Origin: Castellaniella sp.
GTDB taxonomy: Bacteria; Pseudomonadota; Gammaproteobacteria; Burkholderiales; Burkholderiaceae_B
Length of the DNA: 64,000 bases
Assembly: GCA_019104865.1 (NCBI GenBank)
Contig: JAHRWZ010000030.1
Coordinates: 1 to 64,000 of the forward strand
Direction: 5' to 3'
The notes under the pieces are model-generated. The model was given only the letters and a program-made list of their open reading frames with translations, made no database searches and was not told where the DNA came from. Positions 1-12,568 of the stretch are shown here, piece after piece. The first letter of the stretch is position 1. Each line of letters opens with the position of its first letter. The translations under genes were made by a program, and so were the position numbers.

Positions 1-48
1 ATCGTCCTGTCTGGTAACTGCGCACCCCGGCTTCCTGAGCGGTCTGGT

Positions 49-1125
49 TCAGGATTGCCGGAAGCGGTAGACCCCGTCGTCATCCAGCGTGCGCGTCAGG
101 GCCCCCTGGAAGTATAGGGCGTGCAGGTGGGCGATGGATTCGCCCATGGCGAAGCCCAACTGGTGCAAGTCGAGCTTGCGGCGGAACAGCACCGGCAGCA
201 GATCATGAGCACTCTGTGGCCGGACGCACGCGGCCAGGACATCGTCCAGGCGCGCGGCGTGATGCGCCTGCTGCTGGGCGATGCGCCGATGCAGGCCCCG
301 GAACGGCCGGCCGTGCGACGGCAGCACCAGGGCATCCGTCGACAGATCGTCGTAGGCCTTGAGCGAATCCAGATACAGGGGTAACGGGTTGGCCTCCGGT
401 TCCATGTCGAAGACGCTGATATTGGTGGAGATGCGCGGCAGCACCATGTCTCCGGAGATCAACACCCCCAGGGTCGGACACCAGAGCGAGGCATGTTCCG
501 GGGCATGACCGTAGCCCACGATGACCCGCCAGGACCGCCCGCCGATCTGCACGTCCTGGCCGTTCATCAGGCGATGGAAGCGTGCCGGCATGGCAGGCAC
601 GAGGCGCGCGTAATAGTCGTGCCGCTTGCGGATCAGGGCCTGGGCTTCCGGGTCCACCAGGCCATGGCGGGCAAAATGCCGGGCCGCCGCCCCGCCGGCC
701 GGACCGCTGCCCTCCACCGCCGTGTCGGTCACCGAGGCTCCGGCCCATAGCCGCGCCATCGCATAGTCCGTCATCGTCATCCACAAAGGCGCCTGCCAGC
801 GGTCACACAGCCAGTGCGCCAGCCCCACGTGGTCGGGATGCATGTGGGTCACCATGATGCGCAGCACGGGCAGGCCTTCCAGCGCCTGGTTGAAGACGGC
901 TTCCCAGCATTCACGGACCTCGCCGCGGTCGATGCCGCAGTCCACCACGGTCCAGCCCTCGCGGCCATCGACGCGGTCACGCAGCAGCCACAGATTGATG
1001 TGGTCCAGGGCAAAGGGCAGCGGCATGCGGATCCAGCGCACGCCATCGGCCACGGTCAGCGCATGGCCGGACTCGGGCAGGGTTTCGCCCCAGGGGTATT
1101 CCAGTTCCTGTTCCTGCGGATTCAT
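49..1125 (-). CDS. MBL-fold metallo-hydrolase, divergent from liuR
   Basis: The 358-residue protein has the metallo-beta-lactamase fold signature: HMHPDH (HxHxDH) near residue 94, then a downstream GHAPEH, SGDM and PSHGRPF series that supplies the remaining zinc ligands. A good Shine-Dalgarno (AAGGAGA) precedes the ATG. The gene diverges from the MerR-type liuR, and the palindrome at 1174-1189 lies between them, so both are probably controlled by the same regulator. Its size and C-terminal helical domain match the MBL-fold proteins often found with acyl-CoA catabolic operons; such a protein could hydrolyse an acyl-CoA or acyl-glutathione thioester. The substrate cannot be read from the sequence. 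Family assignment is firm, role is inference. Confidence 0.85.
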   Translation of the reverse strand: MNPQEQELEYPWGETLPESGHALTVADGVRWIRMPLPFALDHINLWLLRDRVDGREGWTVVDCGIDRGEVRECWEAVFNQALEGLPVLRIMVTHMHPDHVGLAHWLCDRWQAPLWMTMTDYAMARLWAGASVTDTAVEGSGPAGGAAARHFARHGLVDPEAQALIRKRHDYYARLVPAMPARFHRLMNGQDVQIGGRSWRVIVGYGHAPEHASLWCPTLGVLISGDMVLPRISTNISVFDMEPEANPLPLYLDSLKAYDDLSTDALVLPSHGRPFRGLHRRIAQQQAHHAARLDDVLAACVRPQSAHDLLPVLFRRKLDLHQLGFAMGESIAHLHALYFQGALTRTLDDDGVYRFRQS

Positions 1126-1173
1126 GCAGGGTCTCCTTGAATGTGTTTCCCATCATTATGTCAGAGTCTCATC

Positions 1174-1189
1174 TTTACGTTAACGTAAA
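1174..1189. promoter_or_regulatory. Perfect 16-bp palindrome, candidate LiuR operator
   Basis: TTTACGTTAACGTAAA is a perfect inverted repeat in the 75-base gap between the divergent MBL hydrolase and liuR. Its form (TTTACGT-WW-ACGTAAA) agrees with the palindromes described for MerR-family LiuR regulators of branched-chain amino acid catabolism, as I recall them. It would serve autoregulation and control of the hydrolase and the downstream liu genes. No second copy is visible between liuR and liuA. Confidence 0.75.
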
Positions 1190-1236
1190 CTGCATGCATA
1201 ATGAAATCCCTCTCGAAGACTCCTTCCGCGGATCTC

Positions 1237-1704
1237 ATGCGCCAAACAACCTGGACCATCTCCGAGCTTGCCCGGGAATTTGACGTCACCCCGCGCACGA
1301 TCCGCTTCTACGAGGATCAAGGCATCGTCAGCCCGGCGCGCGACGGGCGCAACCGCGTTTACACGACGCGTGACCGCACCCGGCTGAAACTGGCCCTGCG
1401 CGGGCGCCGCCTGGGACTGCAACTGTCAGAAATCGTCGCCCTCATCAATCTGTACGACCGCAGCAACGCCAGCACCACAGCACAGCTGCGGCACTACGCC
1501 GACACCCTGGACGCGCACCGCCGCAAACTCGAACAGCAGCGCCGCGACCTCGACGAAACCCTCAAAGAAATCCGCCGCCAGCAGGCCGATTGCGAAGCCC
1601 TGCTGCGCGCGCGGCTGGATTCCGCCGTTCATGCAGGGGCGCCGTCATCGTCACCCACAGCGGTCGCCGGGGTCGCCCCCGACCCCCATCTCATTGCAAA
1701 ATAG
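1237..1704 (+). CDS. liuR: MerR-family transcriptional regulator (LiuR type)
   Basis: About 155 residues: an N-terminal MerR winged helix-turn-helix ([24 protein letters not shown]) followed by a long coiled-coil dimerisation helix (roughly residues 75-130) and a short low-complexity tail. There is no metal-binding cysteine cluster, as expected for the LiuR subgroup that senses acyl-CoA-linked catabolites. The start is set at the ATG at 1237, which leaves a normal short lead before the HTH and has a weak GGA upstream. An in-frame ATG at 1201 is possible, but it sits 12 bases after the operator with no ribosome site. It is followed after 26 bases by isovaleryl-CoA dehydrogenase, supporting a role in leucine/isovalerate catabolism. 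Confidence 0.88.
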   Translation: MRQTTWTISELAREFDVTPRTIRFYEDQGIVSPARDGRNRVYTTRDRTRLKLALRGRRLGLQLSEIVALINLYDRSNASTTAQLRHYADTLDAHRRKLEQQRRDLDETLKEIRRQQADCEALLRARLDSAVHAGAPSSSPTAVAGVAPDPHLIAK

Positions 1705-1730
1705 GGCGTGCGCCCTCAGGAGACATCCCC

Positions 1731-2906
1731 ATGGATTTACCCGGCCTGAATTTCGAACTCGGATCCGACCTGGACATGCTGCGCGACGCGGTGAGGGATT
1801 TCGCCCAGTCGGAAATCGCCCCGCGCGCCGCCGCCGACCGCGACGACCAGTTTCCCATGGACCTCTGGCGCAAATTCGGCGACCTGGGGTTGCTGGGGGT
1901 CACCGTGTCCGACACCTATGGCGGGTCCAACCTGGGTTACCTGGCGCACATGATCGCCATGGAGGAGATCTCGCGGGCCAGTGCCTCGATCGCGCTGTCC
2001 TACGGGGCGCATTCGAACCTGTGCGTCAACCAGATCCACCGCAACGGCACCGAGGCCCAGAAACGCAAATACCTGCCGGGGCTCATTTCGGGCGAACAGA
2101 TCGGCGCGCTGGCCATGAGCGAACCTGGGGCGGGGTCCGACGTGGTCAGCATGCGCCTGCGCGCGGAAAAACGCGGCGACCGCTACGTCCTGAACGGCAC
2201 CAAGATGTGGATCACCAACGGGCCCGACGCCGACACGCTGGTCGTCTACGCCAAGACCGACCCCCAGGCCAAGCAACGCGGCATCACCGCCTTCATCGTC
2301 GAAAAGAGCTTCCCGGGCTTTTCCGTCGCCCAGAAACTGGACAAGCTGGGCATGCGCGGTTCCCACACCGGTGAACTCGTCTTCCAGGACTGCGAGGTCC
2401 CGGCGGAAAACATCCTGGGCGAGGTCAACGGCGGCGTCCGGGTGCTCATGAGCGGCCTGGATTACGAACGCGCCGTGCTGGCGGGCGGCCCGTTGGGCAT
2501 CATGCAGGCCGTCATGGATGTGGTCGTACCCTACGTGCACGAGCGTCAGCAGTTCGGTCAGCCCATTGGCGAATTCCAGCTGATTCAGGGCAAACTCGCC
2601 GATCTGTACACGACCCTGCAGGCCTGCCGCGCCTTCTGCTACACCGTGGGCAAGAACCTCGACCGCCTGGGCGTGCAGCATGCTCGCCAGGTGCGCAAAG
2701 ACTGTGCCGGCGTCATCCTGTACTGTGCCGAAAAGGCCACCTGGATGGCCGGCGAAGGCATCCAGATCCTGGGCGGCAATGGCTACATCAACGACAATCC
2801 CACCGGCCGCCTGTGGCGCGACGCGAAACTGTACGAAATCGGCGCCGGCACCAGCGAGATCCGCCGTATGCTGATCGGCCGCGAACTGTTCAACGAAACG
2901 GCCTAG
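1731..2906 (+). CDS. liuA: Isovaleryl-CoA dehydrogenase
   Basis: The 391-residue acyl-CoA dehydrogenase oxidises isovaleryl-CoA to 3-methylcrotonyl-CoA using FAD, passing electrons to ETF. Visible family features are the FAD/substrate segment [33 protein letters not shown], and the C-terminal [19 protein letters not shown]. The catalytic base is Glu246 in [17 protein letters not shown], the position used by isovaleryl-CoA dehydrogenases rather than by short/medium-chain enzymes. That residue and the adjacent liuB/liuD pair support the specific assignment. Start is the ATG after CAGGAGACATCCCC, a clear ribosome site. It is the first structural gene of the liu operon, with aceK following 20 bases later. 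Confidence 0.93.
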   Translation: MDLPGLNFELGSDLDMLRDAVRDFAQSEIAPRAAADRDDQFPMDLWRKFGDLGLLGVTVSDTYGGSNLGYLAHMIAMEEISRASASIALSYGAHSNLCVNQIHRNGTEAQKRKYLPGLISGEQIGALAMSEPGAGSDVVSMRLRAEKRGDRYVLNGTKMWITNGPDADTLVVYAKTDPQAKQRGITAFIVEKSFPGFSVAQKLDKLGMRGSHTGELVFQDCEVPAENILGEVNGGVRVLMSGLDYERAVLAGGPLGIMQAVMDVVVPYVHERQQFGQPIGEFQLIQGKLADLYTTLQACRAFCYTVGKNLDRLGVQHARQVRKDCAGVILYCAEKATWMAGEGIQILGGNGYINDNPTGRLWRDAKLYEIGAGTSEIRRMLIGRELFNETA

Positions 2907-2926
2907 GGCCTGTTTACACTCATCCC

Positions 2927-4786
2927 ATGCGCGACGACGGCGACCACCGACGCATCGAACCCGTCACCCCCCGGGGCCAGTCCCCCGAGGCGGTGGCACG
3001 CATGATCCTGGCGGGATTCGACCGCCACTATTCGCTATTTCGCTACAGCGCGCAGCGCGCCAAGGCGCTATTCGAATCCGGCGACTGGCACGGCATCCAG
3101 CAGCTATCGCGCGAGCGCATCGAATACTACGACACGCGGGTGCGCGAATGCGCCACCACCCTGGGCCAGGCGCTGCGCGGCACGACGCCCGCCCAGACCG
3201 CCCCGGACACGGCGCTGACCCCCGAACAGCTGGAATTCTGGCAGGCGGCCAAGACCTCCTACATCGGACTGCTGGCCAGCCACCTGCAGCCGGAATGCGC
3301 GGAAACATTCTTCAATTCGGTGTCCTGCCGCATCCTGCACCGCAATTATTTCAACAACGATTTCCTGTTCGTGCGCCCCGCCGTGGCCACCGAATACATC
3401 GACGGCGCACTCTCCACGTTCCGGTCCTACTACCCGCTGACGGAAGGATTATTGCCCTGCCTGGTCCGCCTGGTGGCGGACTTCGGCCTGGCCGCCCCCT
3501 ACCAGGATCTGCCGGCCGATACCCGCCGGCTGGCCCACCTGGGACTGCGTCATCTGCGCCATACCCTGCCGCGCGGACTGGGCAAGCGCCTGGCGCCGGA
3601 CTGCCAGATCCAGGTGCTGAACACCCTGTTCTTTCGCAACAAGGGCGCCTACATCGTCGGGCGCCTGATCAACCAGACGGCCATCCACCCCTTCGCCATC
3701 GCCCTGCTGCACACGCCGTCAGGCCACATTCAGCTCGACGCGCTGCTGCACACCAGCGACGATCTCAGCACGCTGTTCAGCTTTACCCGGGCCTATTTCC
3801 TGGTCGACATGGAGGCGCCCGCGGCCTACGTGGATTTCCTGTCGTCGCTGTTTCCGCGCAAGCCCAAGGCCGAGATCTACACCACCATCGGCCTGCAGAA
3901 GCAGGGCAAGACCCTGTTCTACCGCGACTTCCTGCACCATCTGGCCCATTCGCGCGACAGTTTCGATTACGCCCCTGGTATCCAGGGCATGGTGATGACC
4001 GTCTTCACGCTGCCGTCCTACCCCTATGTGTTCAAGCTGATCCGCGACCACATCGCGAAGGACGGCATGGACGAGGCCACCGTGCGACGTAAATACCAGA
4101 TGGTGAAAAAGCACGACCGGGTCGGGCGCATGGCCGACACCTGGGAATATTCCTTGGTGGCACTGCCGCGCAGCCGGTTTTCCCCACGGCTGCTGGCCGG
4201 CCTGCGCGCCGAAGTCCCCAGCCTGCTCGAGGAAACCGACGATCTGGTGGTGCTCAAGCACATCTACATCGAACGGCGCATGACGCCGCTGAACATCTTT
4301 CTGGCCAGCGCCTCGGACACAGCATTGGAAGCGGCCGTGCGCCAGTACGGGCAGGCGATCCGCGAACTGGCCGCCGCCAATATCTTTCCCGGCGACATGC
4401 TGTACAAAAATTTCGGCGTCACCCGGCTAGGCCGCGTGGTCTTCTACGACTACGACGAAATCCAGCGCATGACGGAAATGCAGTTCCGCCGCATTCCGCC
4501 CGCCCCCAACGAGGAAGCCGAACTGTCCGGCGAACCCTGGTATCCGGTCGGCGCCAACGACGTCTTTCCCGAGGAATTCAGACACTTCCTGCTGGGGGAT
4601 GACCGGGTCCGCGCCGCCTTCCTGAAACACCATGCCGCGCTGCTGGATGCACAATGGTGGCAGGACTGCCGCACCCGCGCATCCCAGGGCCGGATCGAAG
4701 ACATCTTTCCCTACGACCAGGCACGACGCCTGCACTTTCCCGAACCAGTGGCATCCACACGGACTGCCGCCTTACCCACCCTTTGA
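2927..4786 (+). CDS. aceK: Isocitrate dehydrogenase kinase/phosphatase
   Basis: The 619-residue bifunctional enzyme phosphorylates and dephosphorylates isocitrate dehydrogenase, and so decides whether isocitrate enters the TCA cycle or the glyoxylate shunt. It has the N-terminal regulatory domain and C-terminal kinase-like domain of AceK, including MTVFTLPSYPYVFKLIRD (ATP-binding lysine) and PGDMLYKNFGV...VVFYDYDEI (catalytic Asp/Asn and metal Asp). It is about 40 residues longer than the E. coli protein, mostly at the ends. The ATG at 2927 gives the MRDDGDHRR start. It is not beside aceA/aceB as in enterics. Instead it lies inside the leucine operon, between liuA and a thiolase, with short gaps on both sides, so co-transcription is likely. 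Confidence 0.95.
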   Translation: MRDDGDHRRIEPVTPRGQSPEAVARMILAGFDRHYSLFRYSAQRAKALFESGDWHGIQQLSRERIEYYDTRVRECATTLGQALRGTTPAQTAPDTALTPEQLEFWQAAKTSYIGLLASHLQPECAETFFNSVSCRILHRNYFNNDFLFVRPAVATEYIDGALSTFRSYYPLTEGLLPCLVRLVADFGLAAPYQDLPADTRRLAHLGLRHLRHTLPRGLGKRLAPDCQIQVLNTLFFRNKGAYIVGRLINQTAIHPFAIALLHTPSGHIQLDALLHTSDDLSTLFSFTRAYFLVDMEAPAAYVDFLSSLFPRKPKAEIYTTIGLQKQGKTLFYRDFLHHLAHSRDSFDYAPGIQGMVMTVFTLPSYPYVFKLIRDHIAKDGMDEATVRRKYQMVKKHDRVGRMADTWEYSLVALPRSRFSPRLLAGLRAEVPSLLEETDDLVVLKHIYIERRMTPLNIFLASASDTALEAAVRQYGQAIRELAAANIFPGDMLYKNFGVTRLGRVVFYDYDEIQRMTEMQFRRIPPAPNEEAELSGEPWYPVGANDVFPEEFRHFLLGDDRVRAAFLKHHAALLDAQWWQDCRTRASQGRIEDIFPYDQARRLHFPEPVASTRTAALPTL

Positions 4787-4797
4787 AGGAGCTCATC

Positions 4798-5979
4798 ATG
4801 TCCGATCCCATCGTCATCGTCTCCGCCGCCCGCACCCCCATGGGGAGCATGATGGGCAGCATCTCGGGTCTGTCGGCCCACGAACTGGGCGCCATCGTGA
4901 TCCGCGCCGCGGTTGAACGCGCCGGCATCGCGGGTGACGCCATCCAGGAAGTCATCATGGGCAACGTGCTGCAGGCTGGCCAGGGCCAGGCGCCGGCCCG
5001 CCAGGCGGCCATCGGCGCCGGCCTGCCCAAGAGCGTGCCCGCCAGCACGCTGCACAAGGTCTGCGGTTCGGGCCTGAAGGCCGTGATGTTGGCGCACGAC
5101 ATCATCAAGGCCGAATCGGTCGAGGTCGTGGTCGCCGGCGGCCAGGAAAGCATGAGCAACGCCCCCTATCTGCTGCTGCGCGGGCGCCAGGGCTACCGCT
5201 TCGGGCATTCGACGGTCTATGACCACATGGCCCTGGACGGTCTGGAAGACGCCTATCAGCGCGGCACGGCCATGGGCGTGTTCGCCGAGGACTGCGCCTC
5301 GAAATACCACTTTACCCGCGAAGAGCAGGACGCTTTCTCGCTGGAATCCCTGAAGCGCGCCCGCCAGGCATCCGAAGACGGCAGCTTCAAATGGGAAATC
5401 GCCCCGGTCACGATCCAGGGCCGCAAGGGCGACACCGTGATCGACACCGACGAGGCCCCCTTCAAGGCCATGCCGGAAAAGATCCCCACCCTGAAGCCCG
5501 CCTTCAAGAAAGACGGCACGATCACGGCAGCCAATTCCTCGTCCATCTCCGACGGGGCCGCGGCGCTGGTGGTGATGAGCGCCTCGAAGGCCAAGGCGCT
5601 GGGCGCCAAGCCGCTGGCACGCATCGTGGCTCACACCCAGCACGCCCAGGAACCGGAATGGTTCACCACCGCGCCGGTGGGGGCCATCCAGAAGATCTTC
5701 GACAAGACCGGCTGGAAGGCGCAGGACGTCGATCTGTACGAAATCAACGAGGCCTTCGCCGTGGTCACCATGGCCGCCATGAAGGAACTGAACCTGCCGC
5801 ACGGCCGCGTCAACATCCACGGCGGCGCGACGGCCCTGGGCCACCCGATCGGCGCATCGGGCGCGCGCCTGCTGACCACGCTGATCGGCGCACTGCGCAA
5901 GACAGGCGGCAAGCGCGGGATCGCGTCCCTGTGCATCGGCGGCGGCGAAGCGGTCGCCGTAGCGATCGAAATGCTCTGA
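4798..5979 (+). CDS. Acetyl-CoA C-acetyltransferase (thiolase)
   Basis: The 393-residue biosynthetic-type thiolase interconverts acetoacetyl-CoA and two acetyl-CoA. The three catalytic residues sit exactly where expected: nucleophile Cys89 in [10 protein letters not shown], His349 in [10 protein letters not shown], and Cys379 in [22 protein letters not shown] is also present. An AAGGAG ribosome site lies 12 bases after the aceK stop. In leucine breakdown the enzyme would convert the acetoacetyl-CoA end product to acetyl-CoA. It could equally supply polyhydroxybutyrate synthesis (phbA/atoB), so no symbol is given. A gap of about 100 bases with no obvious hairpin separates it from liuB. Confidence 0.93.
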   Translation: MSDPIVIVSAARTPMGSMMGSISGLSAHELGAIVIRAAVERAGIAGDAIQEVIMGNVLQAGQGQAPARQAAIGAGLPKSVPASTLHKVCGSGLKAVMLAHDIIKAESVEVVVAGGQESMSNAPYLLLRGRQGYRFGHSTVYDHMALDGLEDAYQRGTAMGVFAEDCASKYHFTREEQDAFSLESLKRARQASEDGSFKWEIAPVTIQGRKGDTVIDTDEAPFKAMPEKIPTLKPAFKKDGTITAANSSSISDGAAALVVMSASKAKALGAKPLARIVAHTQHAQEPEWFTTAPVGAIQKIFDKTGWKAQDVDLYEINEAFAVVTMAAMKELNLPHGRVNIHGGATALGHPIGASGARLLTTLIGALRKTGGKRGIASLCIGGGEAVAVAIEML

Positions 5980-6082
5980 TCGCCACGGCGGGCCGGCTGC
6001 CACGAGCGGCCGGCCACGCCACCCCCGCGGCCACCATCCCACCCGGGCGCCCGCGGTCCGATTCATCTTTCCAGGATACGTC

Positions 6083-7684
6083 ATGGCGGTCATCGAATCC
6101 CGCATCAATCCACGTTCACAAGAATTTCAGGACAATGCGCGCGCCATGCGCGCGCAGATCGATGACCTGCGCGCGCGCCTCGCGCACACGGCCCAGGGCG
6201 GCGGCGAGTCGGCGCGCGCCCGGCATCTGGCGCGCGGCAAGCTGCTGCCGCGCGAGCGGGTGGAACGGCTGCTGGATCCCGGCACGCCGTTTCTGGAACT
6301 ATCCCCTCTGGCGGCGCAGGACGTCTACGACAACGCCTCGCCAGGTGCGGGGCTGATCACCGGGATCGGACGCATCAGCGGCACCGAATGCGTCATCGTC
6401 TGCAACGACGCCACCGTCAAGGGTGGCACCTACTATCCGCTGACCGTCAAGAAACACCTGCGCGCCCAGGAAATCGCCCAGCAGAACCACCTGCCCTGCG
6501 TGTACCTGGTGGATTCGGGCGGTGCCAACCTGCCCAATCAGGACGAGGTCTTTCCCGATCGCGATCACTTCGGGCGAATTTTCTACAACCAGGCGGTGAT
6601 GTCGTCGCTGGGCATCGCCCAGTTGGCGGTCGTGATGGGGTCGTGCACGGCTGGCGGCGCCTACGTGCCGGCCATGAGCGACGAATCCATCATCGTGCGC
6701 AACCAGGGCACAATCTTCCTGGGCGGGCCGCCTCTGGTGAAGGCCGCCACCGGCGAGGAAGTCTCCGCCGAGGACCTTGGCGGTGGCGACGTCCACACCC
6801 GGCTCTCGGGAGTGGCCGATCATCTTGCGGAAAACGATACCCACGCCCTGCGCCTGGCGCGCGACGCGGTCGCGCGCCTGAACCTTCCGGCCCCGCCGGA
6901 ACCCGGAACCTGGGCCGAGCCCTTGCACGACCCGTCGGAACTCGACGGCATCATCCCGCAGGACACCCGCAAACCCTACGATGTGCGCGAGGTGATCGCG
7001 CGGATCGTGGACGGATCCGACTTCGAGGAATTCAAGGCGCGCTACGGCACGACCCTGGTCACCGGCTTCGCGAAAATCTACGGCATGCCGGTGGGCATCA
7101 TCGCCAACAACGGCATCCTGTTTTCCGAAGCGGCGCAAAAAGGCACGCACTTCATCGAGCTTTGCTGCCAACGCAACATTCCTCTGGTCTTCCTGCAGAA
7201 CATCAGCGGCTTCATGGTGGGCCGCAAATATGAAAACGAAGGCATCGCCCGTCACGGCGCCAAGATGGTCACGGCCGTGTCCACCGCCGCCGTGCCCAAA
7301 TTCACGGTGCTGATCGGCGGCTCGTTCGGGGCGGGCAACTACGGCATGTGCGGACGCGCCTTTGGTCCCCGGCTGCTGTTCCTGTGGCCCAATGCGCGCA
7401 TTTCCGTCATGGGCGGCGAACAGGCCGCCAGCGTGCTGGCCACGGTGCGCCGCGACAACATCGAACGCAAAGGCGGCCACTGGTCGCCCGACGAGGAAGA
7501 ATCCTTCAAGGCGCCGATCCGCGCGCAATACGAACACGAGGGCCATCCCTACTATTCCACGGCACGGCTGTGGGACGACGGCATCATCGCGCCGTCCGAT
7601 ACCCGTCGGGTATTGGGCCTGGGCCTGGCCGCCGCCCGCCATGCGCCGGTCGAAGCCACACGCTTTGGCGTGTTCCGGATGTAA
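6083..7684 (+). CDS. liuB: Methylcrotonyl-CoA carboxylase beta (carboxyltransferase) subunit
   Basis: The 533-residue carboxyltransferase transfers CO2 from biotin to 3-methylcrotonyl-CoA, giving 3-methylglutaconyl-CoA. The N half has [29 protein letters not shown] and [31 protein letters not shown], typical of the MCC beta/geranyl-CoA carboxylase branch. The acyl-CoA pocket sequence is [16 protein letters not shown], and the second crotonase-like half has [16 protein letters not shown] and [14 protein letters not shown]. The biotin-carrying alpha subunit follows 16 bases downstream. In many liu operons the hydratase liuC is placed between these two genes; here there is no room for it. Confidence 0.93.
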   Translation: MAVIESRINPRSQEFQDNARAMRAQIDDLRARLAHTAQGGGESARARHLARGKLLPRERVERLLDPGTPFLELSPLAAQDVYDNASPGAGLITGIGRISGTECVIVCNDATVKGGTYYPLTVKKHLRAQEIAQQNHLPCVYLVDSGGANLPNQDEVFPDRDHFGRIFYNQAVMSSLGIAQLAVVMGSCTAGGAYVPAMSDESIIVRNQGTIFLGGPPLVKAATGEEVSAEDLGGGDVHTRLSGVADHLAENDTHALRLARDAVARLNLPAPPEPGTWAEPLHDPSELDGIIPQDTRKPYDVREVIARIVDGSDFEEFKARYGTTLVTGFAKIYGMPVGIIANNGILFSEAAQKGTHFIELCCQRNIPLVFLQNISGFMVGRKYENEGIARHGAKMVTAVSTAAVPKFTVLIGGSFGAGNYGMCGRAFGPRLLFLWPNARISVMGGEQAASVLATVRRDNIERKGGHWSPDEEESFKAPIRAQYEHEGHPYYSTARLWDDGIIAPSDTRRVLGLGLAAARHAPVEATRFGVFRM

Positions 7685-7700
7685 GGATAAGGAAACCAGC

Positions 7701-9763
<2,063 letters not shown>

Positions 9764-9767
<4 letters not shown>

Positions 9768-10945
9768 ACCGCAATCTTCTGCTGCTGGCCATCTGCCAGG
9801 GACTGTTCCTGGTCAACAACGTGACCTTCATCGCCATCAATGGCCTGGTCGGGCTCGAACTGGCGCCCTATCCCTGGATGGCCACGCTGCCGATCATGGG
9901 TTACGTGGTGGGCGGCGCGCTGGCCGCCCCACTGGTGTCACAGACACAGACACGATATGGCCGACGCAATTCCTTCCAGATCGGCCTGATCGTGGCGCTG
10001 GGTTCGGCGCTGCTGGCCGCGCTGGCCGCGCAGTACCGGCTTTTCGGGCTACTGATGCTGGCTACCGTCGTGGCCGGATACTACAACGCCAACGGCCAGC
10101 TCTACCGCTTTGCCGCGACCGAGCTGGCCCGCCCCGACTGGCATGAAAAGGCCGTGTCCCTGGTGCTGGCCGGCGGGCTGCTGGGCGGCGTGGTCGGGCC
10201 CAACCTCGCCAGCTGGACCCGCCTGGTGCTTCCCGTCCCCTTCGTCGGCGCCTATCTGGCCCTCGCCGTGGTGGCGCTGCTGGCCATGGGCCTGATGGCT
10301 CTGATCGATTTCCCGCACGAGCCGCATCGGCAGCGCCACACATCCACAGGGCGCCCCATGCGCCAGATCCTGCGCCAGCCTGTGTTCTTCATCGCGACGC
10401 TGGGCGCAGCGATCGGGTACGGCGTCATGAACCTGCTCATGGCCGCCACGCCGCTGGTCATGGACGTGCACCATTTCCAGTTTCCCCACATCGCCCTGGT
10501 GCTGGAATGGCACGTGATCGGCATGTATGCGCCGGGCTTTTTCACCGGCCACCTGATCCGGCGTCTTGGCGTGTTGCAGGTCATGGGGCTGGGGGTACTG
10601 CTGATGGCGCTGTGCGTGGCCATCGCGCTCTCGGGCTCCGAGATGGGGCATTTCATGGCGGCCCTGGCCCTGCTGGGGGTCGGCTGGAACTTCCTGTTCA
10701 CCGGCAGCACGACACTGGCACTGGGCGCCTACCGCCCGGAAGAAAAGGACCGCGCCCAGGCAGCCATCAATTTCTGGGTCTTCATCACCATGGCACTGAC
10801 TTCGTTCACATCAGGCGCCGTCGCTACCACCCGCGGCTGGGCCTGGCTCAATATCGGGGCGCTGCCCGCGTTGGTGCTGGTCGCCCTGGCCCTGTGGTGG
10901 CTGTGGCGGAGGGACCGGGTTCACCGGGCGGCGGCGGCCGGCTAA
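9764..10945 (+). CDS. MFS transporter, coupled to liuD
   Basis: The 393-residue membrane protein has about 12 hydrophobic segments in two halves and a charged loop after the second segment (TRYGRRNSF) corresponding to MFS motif A. The start ATG overlaps the liuD stop by four bases, which places it in the liu operon and suggests transport linked to isovalerate or other branched-chain acids, or export of a pathway intermediate. Nothing in the sequence identifies the substrate. No recognisable terminator follows. The next gene, smg, starts about 90 bases later behind an AGGAGG-like site and could be transcribed separately. Confidence 0.85.
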
Positions 10946-11034
10946 GCACGGATGGGGACGGATTGGGCAGGACGCATGATCGTCCCAGGAGGAACCCAAG
11001 TACACTATCGGAGAATCCTGCCACACCACCCACC

Positions 11035-11502
11035 ATGTACGATATTCTGGTCTACCTGTTTGAAAACTACTACACGCCCCAGGCCTGCCCGCGCGCAGAG
11101 ATCCTGGCCAGCAAGCTGGCGGCCGCCGGGTTCGAACACGAAGACATCGACGATGCCCTGAACTGGCTGCGGGGCCTGGCCAGCACGACCGAACGCTGCC
11201 TTGCCCTGGGCACCGTCCAGGAAACTGTCGGCCAGGCGTCGCGCATCTACACTGACGACGAATACCAGGCACTTGGCAGCGAGGCCATCGGCTTCATCGT
11301 ATTCCTGGAAAATTCCGGCAGCCTGCCCACGGCCTTGCGCGAAATCCTGATCGAAACGGCCCAAGTGGCCGACCATTCACCGCTGTCGCTGGCCGAGATC
11401 AAGGTATTGGCGCTGATGGTGCTCTGGAGCCAGGAGGCCGAAGTCGACCATCTGGTCTTCGAGGAACTGCTGGCCGACGAAACTCAGCGGCCCAGCCACT
11501 GA
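11035..11502 (+). CDS. smg: Smg family protein (DUF494)
   Basis: The 155-residue protein begins [19 protein letters not shown] and has the DUF494 pattern ([41 protein letters not shown], ...[14 protein letters not shown]). Length matches the roughly 157-residue E. coli Smg. Smg-family genes usually lie with dprA and topoisomerase genes and have been linked to natural DNA processing or translation quality, but the biochemical function is not established. Here topB lies 11 kb downstream on the same strand, suggesting that the intervening 12.5-22.3 kb cluster interrupts an older smg-topB neighbourhood. dprA is not in the window. Confidence 0.93.
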   Translation: MYDILVYLFENYYTPQACPRAEILASKLAAAGFEHEDIDDALNWLRGLASTTERCLALGTVQETVGQASRIYTDDEYQALGSEAIGFIVFLENSGSLPTALREILIETAQVADHSPLSLAEIKVLALMVLWSQEAEVDHLVFEELLADETQRPSH

Positions 11503-11543
11503 CGAAACGCCCGGGCCCGGTTCCCGACCGCCCCCGGATCCGC

Positions 11544-12416
11544 ATGCCAATCCTGCCTGATCCCGAACCCTACGTCGGCCGCTTCGCCCCCAGCCCCAGC
11601 GGTCCGCTGCACGCCGGGTCCCTGGTGGCGGCGCTGGCCAGCTTTCTGGACGCCCGGGTCCACCAAGGCCGCTGGCTGCTGCGCATCGAGGACATCGACG
11701 AACCCCGCACCGTCCCAGGCGCGGACCGGACGATCCTGCACCAGTTGCGGACCCTGGGCCTGCATTGGGACGAGGAGCCGGTCTGGCAGACGCGGCGGCA
11801 TGCGCTCTATGAACAAGCCTTCGCCCGGCTGCAAGCAGCGGGCCGCGTCTATGGCTGCACCTGCACCCGTCGCGAACTGCCGCCCGGCCCCTATCCGGGC
11901 ACATGCCGTCCCCGGTCCAAAGCTCCACCGCGCAGTGGCACGGGATACCCACGTATGCGGTCCTGGCGCTTTCTGGTCGAGCCGGGCATCGAAACCTTCC
12001 AGGACCGCTGGTTGGGCGAGCAATCCCAGGATGTGGCCGGCGAAGTGGGCGATTTCATCATCCGCCGGGCCGACGGCCTGTGGGCCTACCAACTGGTCGT
12101 GGTGGTGGACGACGGTCTGCAGAGCATCACCGACATCGTGCGTGGGGCCGATCTACTGGACTCGACGGCCCGTCAGCGCCAGTTGGCCCGGGCCCAGGGC
12201 CTGCCCTGCCCGCGCGTGCTGCACACCCCGCTGATCCGCGACCGCGACGGGCGCAAACTGTCCAAGCAGAATCACGCCCCCGCCCTGAACCTGGGGCAGC
12301 CGCTGGAGTGCCTGCAACAGGCCTGGGCGGCCCTGGGATTCGATCGCCTGCCGGCGACCACGCCCGAGGCCTTCCTGAACTCGGCCGCCGCGCGATGGGC
12401 CGAGCGGTTCCCGTGA
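11544..12416 (+). CDS. gluQ: Glutamyl-Q tRNA(Asp) synthetase
   Basis: The 290-residue paralogue of the GluRS catalytic domain lacks an anticodon-binding domain and glutamylates the queuosine base of tRNA(Asp). Key features are [20 protein letters not shown] (HIGH-like motif), EDIDEPR, the zinc site [41 protein letters not shown], and a KLSKQ motif in place of KMSKS. The ATG at 11544 gives a short lead before the [11 protein letters not shown] core. The 41-base spacing from smg permits co-transcription. A queuosine-modifying enzyme elsewhere in the genome is implied. Confidence 0.93.
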   Translation: MPILPDPEPYVGRFAPSPSGPLHAGSLVAALASFLDARVHQGRWLLRIEDIDEPRTVPGADRTILHQLRTLGLHWDEEPVWQTRRHALYEQAFARLQAAGRVYGCTCTRRELPPGPYPGTCRPRSKAPPRSGTGYPRMRSWRFLVEPGIETFQDRWLGEQSQDVAGEVGDFIIRRADGLWAYQLVVVVDDGLQSITDIVRGADLLDSTARQRQLARAQGLPCPRVLHTPLIRDRDGRKLSKQNHAPALNLGQPLECLQQAWAALGFDRLPATTPEAFLNSAAARWAERFP

Positions 12417-12498
12417 CTCACGACGTCCTTTGACAACAGCCCCCCCGGCGCGATCCCCAGCCGGCACGGTCTTTGGTGTCCGGTTCGCATCCGGAAAT

Positions 12499-12520
12499 GT
12501 CCCATGAAGATCTTATCGTC
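12499..12520 (+). repeat. 22-bp direct repeat, copy 1 (candidate AraC-type operator)
   Basis: This element upstream of the 12569 dehydrogenase gene reads GTCC-C-AT-GAA-GATCTTATC-G-TC. It matches 17 of 22 bases with 14610-14631 in the divergent araC-type/SDR interval, including an identical GATCTTATC core. Both copies have the same orientation and lie before genes of the same cluster, so they are the best candidates for the regulator's binding sites. A weaker GATCTATTC occurs at 22328-22336 before the ABC transporter operon. Confidence 0.5.
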
Positions 12521-12568
12521 GGCACCTTGCCCGCGTAGCATGGCCTGCAGCCATTCGATCGGGGATGC

